From: VRUE01 sp963748075
GTDB taxonomy: Bacteria > Actinomycetota > Thermoleophilia > Solirubrobacterales > 70-9
DNA length: 64,000 bases
NCBI GenBank assembly: GCA_963748075.1
Contig: CAVVHQ010000028.1
Location: 62,001 to 126,000 of the forward strand
Direction: 5' to 3'
Below, piece by piece: positions 59,104 through 64,000 of this stretch. Within the stretch, counting starts at the first letter, position 1. Each line of letters begins with the position of its first letter. The notes beneath the pieces are model-generated. The model did no database searches. It was given only the letters and a program-made list of their open reading frames with translations, and was not told the origin of the DNA. The position numbers were made by a program, and so were the translations under genes.

Positions 59104-59916
59104 GTGCGCGTCCTGCTGACCAACGACGACGGAATCTCCGCCCCCGGCCTCCAAGCCGCCCGCCGCGCGATCCGCAAGCTGGACGGGGTCGAGGTCGACG
59201 TGATCGCTCCGGACTCGAACCGCAGCGCCTCGGCGCGCAGCATCACCACCCGCTCGCCGCTGGTCGTCGAGGAGGTCGAGTTCGGGGACGGGGACCGGGG
59301 GTTCGCGACCGACGGCACCCCGGTCGACTGCATCCGCTTCGCCGAGCTGGGGCTGGTCGGCCACCGTCCCGACCTGATCGTCTCCGGGATCAACCACGGC
59401 GCCAACCTCGGCGACGACATCACCTACTCGGGGACCGTCGCCGCAGCCTTCGAGGGGATCGTCCTGGGGATCCCGGCGGTGGCGATCTCCCAGCAGTCCG
59501 CGGGCGGCGGCATGGGCTACGTCAGCGGGCGCTTCGAGTTCGGCGTCGCGGCGCCGTTCCTCGCCCAGCTGGTCGGCAAGCTGGGCGCCGAGCCGATGCC
59601 GCCGGAGACCCTGATCAACGTCAACTGCCCGGCCGGCGAGCCGACCGGGATCGAGGTGACCAAGCTCGGCAAGCGCCTGTACAACGACGAGCTGAAGCTG
59701 GTCTCCGAAGACGAGAGCGGGCGGCGCCACTACGAGATCTACGGCTGGCAGCCCGGCTTCGAGGAGCTGGAGGGGACCGACCTGACCGCGATCTCCCAAG
59801 GGAAGATCGCGGTGACGCCGATCCACTTCGACCTCACAGATCACGGCGGCCTGGCACGGCTGCGCGAGTGGGGCTTCGAGGAGATGCTGGCGGCCAGCTC
59901 GCCCTCGTCGGTGTGA
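59104..59916 (+). CDS. surE: 5'/3'-nucleotidase SurE
   Basis: 270 aa from GTG 59104. The -10-like TAGAAT (59091-59096), which includes the truA stop, ends seven nt before the start. RVLLTNDDGISAPGLQA (metal-binding Asp-Asp), PDSNRSASARSITTR, DGTPVDCIRFAELG and VSGINHGANLGDDITYSGTVAAAFEGI (Asn and Ser ligands) are diagnostic. A metal-dependent nucleoside monophosphate phosphatase linked to stationary-phase survival. Overlaps ligA by four nt. Confidence 0.96.
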   Translation: MRVLLTNDDGISAPGLQAARRAIRKLDGVEVDVIAPDSNRSASARSITTRSPLVVEEVEFGDGDRGFATDGTPVDCIRFAELGLVGHRPDLIVSGINHGANLGDDITYSGTVAAAFEGIVLGIPAVAISQQSAGGGMGYVSGRFEFGVAAPFLAQLVGKLGAEPMPPETLINVNCPAGEPTGIEVTKLGKRLYNDELKLVSEDESGRRHYEIYGWQPGFEELEGTDLTAISQGKIAVTPIHFDLTDHGGLARLREWGFEEMLAASSPSSV

Positions 59917-61933
59917 GCGGCCCGAGCCCGGCGCAGCGGGCGGCGGAGCTGCGCCGCGAGCTGCAGGTTCACAACCACCGCTACTACGTCCTCGACGACC
60001 CGGTCATCGACGACGACGAATACGACGCGCTGCTCGACGAGCTGCGGGGGGTCGAGTCCGAGCATCCAGAGCTGCGCACCCCCGACTCGCCCACCCAGCG
60101 GGTCGGGGCGCCGCCGCTCGACCGCTTCGAGCAGGTCGAGCACCTCGAGCCGATGCTCTCGCTCGCCAACGCCCGCAGCGAGGAGGAGCTGCGCGCCTGG
60201 GAGACCCGCATCCGCAATCACCTGAAGCGGCTCGACATCAGCGCCTCGCAGTTCAGCTACACGACCGAGCCGAAGATCGACGGGCTGGCGATCGGGTTGA
60301 CCTACGAGGACGGGGTGCTGGTCCGCGGCGCGACCCGCGGCGACGGCCGGATCGGCGAGGACGTCACCCAGAACCTGCGGACGATCGGGGCGATCCCGCT
60401 GCGGATCTCCGACGCGCCGCCGCTGCTCGAAGTGCGGGGCGAGGTCTACCTGCCGATCGCCGACTTCAAGGCGCTGAACGAGCGCCGCGCCGAGCGGGGC
60501 GAGCACGCCTTCGCCAACCCGCGCAACGCCGCGGCCGGCTCGATCCGCCAGCTCGACCCAGCGATCGCCGCCGAGCGCCCGCTGTCGATCTGGTGCTACG
60601 GGATCGGCGCCGCCCGCGGCCTCGACCTGGCGACCCACAGCGAGGAGGTCGGGTGGCTGGGCGAGCGCGGCTTCAAGGTCAACCCGGACACCGATCGCCA
60701 CGGCGGGATCGAGTCGGTGGTGAGGCGCTGCCGCCGCTGGGAGGAGCGCCGCGAGCAGCTCGACTACGAGATCGACGGCGTCGTCGTCAAGGTCGACGAG
60801 CGGGCGCTGTGGCGGGAGCTGGGCGTGGTCGGGCGCGAGCCGCGCTGGGCGATCGCCTGGAAGTTCGCGCCGACCACGGCGACGACGAAGCTGCGCGACG
60901 TCGCCTGGAACGTCGGCCGCACCGGGCACCTGGTGCCGTTCGCGATGCTGGAGTCGGTCCACGTCGGCGGCGTCACCGTCTCCACCGCGACCCTGCACAA
61001 CGAGGAGGACCTGGCGCGCAAGGACGTGCGGGTCGGCGACGAGGTGGTCGTGATGCGGGCCGGCGACGTGATCCCGCAGGTTGTGGCGCCGCTCACGCAG
61101 CGACGCAAGGGGAGGCCGCGCAGGCCGAAGCCGCCGCGGAAGTGCCCCGCCTGCGGCACGCCGACCGTGAAGCCGGAGGGAGCGGTTTTCACCTACTGCC
61201 CGAACAAGTCGGGCTGCCCCGGGCAGTCCTTCCAGCACGTCAAGCACTTCGTCAGCCGCGGCGCGATGGACATCGAGGGGCTCGGGGAGAAGCAGGCGCT
61301 GCGCTTCCTCGAAGAAGGGCTGATCGAGGACGTCGCCGACATCTACGAGCTGGACCCGGAGCGGCTGGCCCGGCTGGAGGGCTTCGGCGAGGTCTCCGCC
61401 GCCAACCTGCTGGCGGCGATCGACGCGTCCCGCGACCGCCCCTTCAAGCGGGTGCTCTACGCGCTCGGCCTGCCGGGGGTGGGCGCGGTGACCGCGGAGG
61501 CCCTCGCCGAGGACTTCGGCTCGGTCGACGCGCTGCACGAGGCCGACCCCGAGCGGATCGAAGGGGTCGAGGGCGTCGGGCCGATCATGGCGGTGCAGAT
61601 CGCCGAGTCGCTCGCCGACGAGCCGACCTGGGCGCTGGTCGAGAAGCTGCGCGAGAGGGGTCTGCGCCTCGAGCAGGACGCCTCCGAACGGCGCGCCGCG
61701 GCGGCGGCCCGCTGGAGGGCAGGACGCTGGTCCTCACTGGAACCCTGCCGGAGCTGACCCGCGAGGAGGCGGCGGCGTTGATCAAGGCGGCCGGCGGCAA
61801 GGTGGTCAACTCGGTCTCGAAGAACACCGACTACGTGGTCGCCGGCGAGAACCCCGGCTCGAAGCTGGCCAAGGCCGAGGAGCTGGGGAGCCGAGGTGCT
61901 CGACGAAGCGGGGCTTGCGCGAGCTGCTCGGTA
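59913..61933 (+). CDS. ligA: NAD+-dependent DNA ligase, 3' part frameshifted
   Basis: Starts GTG 59913, overlapping the surE stop. In order: domain Ia/adenylation (HNHRYYVLDDPVIDDDEYDALLDEL; LSLANARSEEEL), the nucleophile Lys in TTEPKIDGLAIGL, RGDGRIGEDVTQNLRTI, EIDGVVVKVDE, the OB fold, the zinc finger (CPACGTPTVKPEGAVFTYCPNKSGCPG), the HhH domain, and a BRCT domain. The frame shifts at about 61705 (the BRCT start GPLEGRTLVLTGTLPELTREEA is in another frame) and again near 61888 and 61915. The enzyme is normally essential, so indel errors are more likely than real decay. Seals nicks in replication and repair. Confidence 0.9.
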
Positions 61934-62194
61934 GGGGCGGCATCGCCCTGTGGGCGGCGCCTCGGCGATAGTTGCAGACATAATGATTCGCGACCTTCTT
62001 TGCGATGAGTCCGAACCTAAGCAACGCGAACATCAGCGCCGTGGTCGGTGCCGTCGTTCTTTTCGCTGGCGTCTACCTCTTCCGGCATGCGGGTGATGGG
62101 GTCCTGCAGCTCGTTTCTGGTGGTTTCCTGGGTTGCGATGTTCAGGACGCCGGTGCTCAACGCGGCGGCGACCGCCTGCATCCGCGCCTCGAAC
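61934..62194. other. Gap between ligA and dacB
   Basis: About 260 bp between two convergent frameshifted genes. A plus-strand reading from ATG 62005 gives a short peptide with one hydrophobic segment (ISAVVGAVVLFAGVYLF) but then runs antisense over dacB. I see no convincing gene or terminator. Confidence 0.4.
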
Positions 62195-63442
62195 TCAGTA
62201 GGAGGCGATCGGCCGCGGCGATCCGGTCCTGTTCGAGGTGGGCGAGGCCGAGGCTGCGGACGCTGCCCATCAGGATCGAGAAGGCGATCGCCCCGCCGTC
62301 GCGGGTGAAGCAGTAGCCGGAGAGGTTGCTGACCCCGCTCAGGGTGCCGGTCTTGGTGCGGCAGCGCCCGTCGGCGGCGGTGCCGTGCATGCGGGAGGCG
62401 ACCGTCCCGGTGTGGCCGGCCAGCGCGAGGTCGTCGGATGAACTGCTCGCCGACCGGGCCGTTGCGCATCGCCAGCAGCAGGCGGACGACCTGCTGCGGC
62501 GAGGCGCGGTTGGAGCGGGTCAGGCCGGAGCCGTCGACGGCGTGCACGCCGGAGCCCTGGGTGCGGGCGAACCGCTCGACCACCCGGGCGCCGGCCCGGG
62601 TGCTGCCGGCACCGCCGAAGTGGGCGCCGACCAGCTTGATCAGCATCTCGGCGAAGAAGTTGTGGGAGTAGACGTCGGTGGTCCTCGACCAGCCGCGCCA
62701 TGGTCGGCGAGCGGACCGTGGCGAGGGGCGCGGCGCCGGCCGGCGCGGGGCGGAGCGCCGGCGCGGTGCGGATCGCGATGCCGGCGCCGCGCAGCGCCCG
62801 CGCCAGCTTCGCCGCGGCGAGCGTGGCCGGGTCGGAGGCGAAGCCGCTCGCCCGCGAGTCGCTGTAGCCGGCGTTGAAGGCGAGGCCGGAGAGCGGGCCG
62901 ATGTAGGAGCTGGTCGCGTAACCGGAGTCGGCGACTCCGCGCAGGCGGTCGAAGACGGTGTCGTCGGCGTAGAGGCGGCCGGTCACGGCCCGCACGCCGG
63001 CGGCGCGGAGCTGGCGTTTCAGCGCGAACAGGTTGGTGCCGACGCCGCCGAGGAAGCGGTCGAAGAAGGCGGGGGATCCGAGCGCCGGGTCGCCGCCGCC
63101 CTGCAGGTAGAGGCTGCCGTGCAGCACGCCGCGGTCGTCGACTTCGCCGTCGCCGAGCAGCTTCGTCGCGATCCGGTAGTTCGGGCCCGAAGCGGCTGAG
63201 CGCGGTCGAGGTGGTGAACAGCTTCATGTTCGAGGCCAGCGGTCGCAGTCGCTTGGCCGCCCGCGCGCAGACCGTCCTGGCCGCTATCGGCGTCGACCAC
63301 GAACAGGCCGCTGGCCCCGCCGCCGCCCCGGACCAGGCGGCTGCGCAGCGCTTCGCAGAGCGCGCTCGCCGCGTCGGCGGTGGCCGGCAGCAGCGGCAAG
63401 CAGCAGCAGCATCAGCAGAAGGACGGCTGCCGCGCGTCTCAT
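62195..63442 (-). pseudogene. dacB: D-alanyl-D-alanine carboxypeptidase/endopeptidase (PBP4, S13 family), multiply frameshifted
   Basis: Pieces in three frames together cover a full-length PBP4-type protein of about 415 aa. They are a signal peptide from ATG 63442 (MRRAAAVLLLMLLLL), ASNMKLFTTSTALSRFGP with the SxxK nucleophile, LYLQGGGDPALGS, YSDSRASGFASDPATLA, EMLIKLVGAHF, VDGSGLTRSNRASP with the SxN-like motif, TKTGTLSGVSNLSGY with KTG, and a C-terminus reaching RIAAA-IASY at TGA 62197-62195. At least six single-base shifts (near 63395, 63295, 63190, 62685, 62430 and 62213) are needed. No segment is missing, which favours sequencing indels over decay. The enzyme trims or cleaves peptidoglycan cross-links outside the membrane. 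Confidence 0.75.
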
Positions 63443-63491
63443 CGAACGTAGCAACACGCGAGCAATGCAAGGTAGCGGCATCCGTGCAGGT

Positions 63492-63615
63492 GGGCGTGGA
63501 CAGGGGGTGTCCCCGCGGAGCGGCGTCCTGTTTCTCGCCCTATCCACTCAACGGCCGCCGCTAATCGCCGTGGCGAGAAACCCAGCAACGCGGGGACACC
63601 CACCTGCCCACGCCC
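63492..63615. repeat. Large palindromic repeat, copy D (core inverted)
   Basis: Outer arms 63492-63517 (with CAGGGGGTGTCCCCGCG) and 63589-63615 are near-perfect complements. Inner stem GTTTCTCGCC (63530-63539) with GGCGAGAAAC (63572-63581). The core is in the opposite orientation to copies B, C and E: GCGGCGTCCTG is on the left and CCCAGC on the right. Fills the dacB-patatin gap. Confidence 0.85.
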
Positions 63616-63638
63616 GCTACTCTGGGATAATCGCTTTC

Positions 63639-64000
63639 ATGGGCAAGGTCGTCGACATCGATCGGGACTCGCGCCGCAAGCGCAGCAAAGGTCGAAAGCG
63701 GCCCTCGAAAACCGCCCTGGTGCTCGGCGGCGGCGGCTTTACCGGCGGCGTCTACGAGATCGGCGCCCTGCGCGCCCTCGACCTGCTCGCGGTCAACAGC
63801 ACGGTCAACAACTTCGACGTCTACGTCGGCACCAGCGCCGGCTCCTTCGTCGCGACGATGCTCGTCAACGGGGTCACCCCGGAGGAGATGATGCAGGTGA
63901 TCAACGAGCGCGTCTCCTCCGAGTTCGACGATCTCGACCTCGACAAGGCGCTCAAGTTCAACTACCTCGGCTTCCTGCAGAAAGCGGCGATGCTGCCGCT
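63639..64000 (+). CDS. Patatin-like phospholipase (3' partial)
   Basis: The frame is open from ATG 63639 to the window edge, 120 residues visible. A basic N-terminus (DRDSRRKRSKGRKRPSK) precedes the patatin signature: the oxyanion loop LVLGGGGFTGGVYEIGALRAL and the nucleophile elbow VGTSAGSFVATML. The catalytic Asp would lie downstream. Serine-Asp dyad acyl hydrolase acting on membrane or lipid substrates. GATAAT (63626-63631) ends seven nt before the ATG, a probable leaderless start. Confidence 0.9.
   Translation, partial: MGKVVDIDRDSRRKRSKGRKRPSKTALVLGGGGFTGGVYEIGALRALDLLAVNSTVNNFDVYVGTSAGSFVATMLVNGVTPEEMMQVINERVSSEFDDLDLDKALKFNYLGFLQKAAMLP

Noticed and set aside
62005..62316. A possible small plus-strand membrane protein (NISAVVGAVVLFAGVYLF)
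   Set aside because: Only one hydrophobic stretch; most of the frame is antisense to the dacB end and there is no clear ribosome-binding site. Kept only as a note in the gap entry.

Overview
The window is GC-rich throughout, uses GTG and TTG starts freely, and carries the full chromosomal core of translation and transcription genes. Gene order, the zinc-binding (C+) forms of L33, L36, S14 and S4, and the families of the secreted proteins point to an actinobacterium, most likely class Thermoleophilia (Solirubrobacterales). That placement is inference from family resemblance; no search was run.

Left accessory part (1-17 kb): the tail of an OmpR-type response regulator, an MMPL/RND transporter, two secreted proteins of unknown function, and a lone TetR-like ligand-binding domain without a DNA-binding domain. 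Next come a candidate structured RNA behind a strong promoter, a minus-strand group (tandem TetR regulator, DUF2600 terpene-cyclase-like protein, undecaprenyl diphosphate synthase), and three large secreted proteins. Two of these are tandem paralogs that share an almost identical 829-bp 5' part.

Island (17-20 kb): a tRNA-Thr(GGT) is followed by a nucleotidyltransferase pair, a tyrosine integrase broken by an in-frame TAA, and a second nucleotidyltransferase/HTH pair. This looks like a decayed tRNA-associated element. An acyl-CoA dehydrogenase and an AbiEi/DUF559 gene sitting between 37-bp direct repeats follow.

Core part (22-58 kb): rpmG-secE-nusG-rplKA-rplJL-rpoBC; a rearranged block (monooxygenase plus, then a minus-strand set of membrane protein, rpsL, rpsG, HAD protein and a small membrane protein) that splits the usual str operon; fusA-tuf; the S10-spc clusters rpsJ to map; a DUF4258/DUF2283 pair where infA would be expected; and rpmJ-rpsM-rpsK-rpsD-rpoA-rplQ.

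Right part (58-64 kb): truA, surE, ligA, a frameshifted dacB-type peptidase and the start of a patatin-like phospholipase.

Two patterns run through the whole window. One is a family of large palindromic repeats (33.5, 35.1, 46.4, 50.7, 58.2 and 63.5 kb) whose outer arms differ between copies but are self-complementary within a copy. The other is a -10-like hexamer placed 6-9 nt before a dozen start codons, which suggests leaderless mRNAs. Several single-base frameshifts in genes that should be intact (rplO, ligA, dacB, the TetR gene) suggest residual indel errors, so reading frames there should be treated with care.
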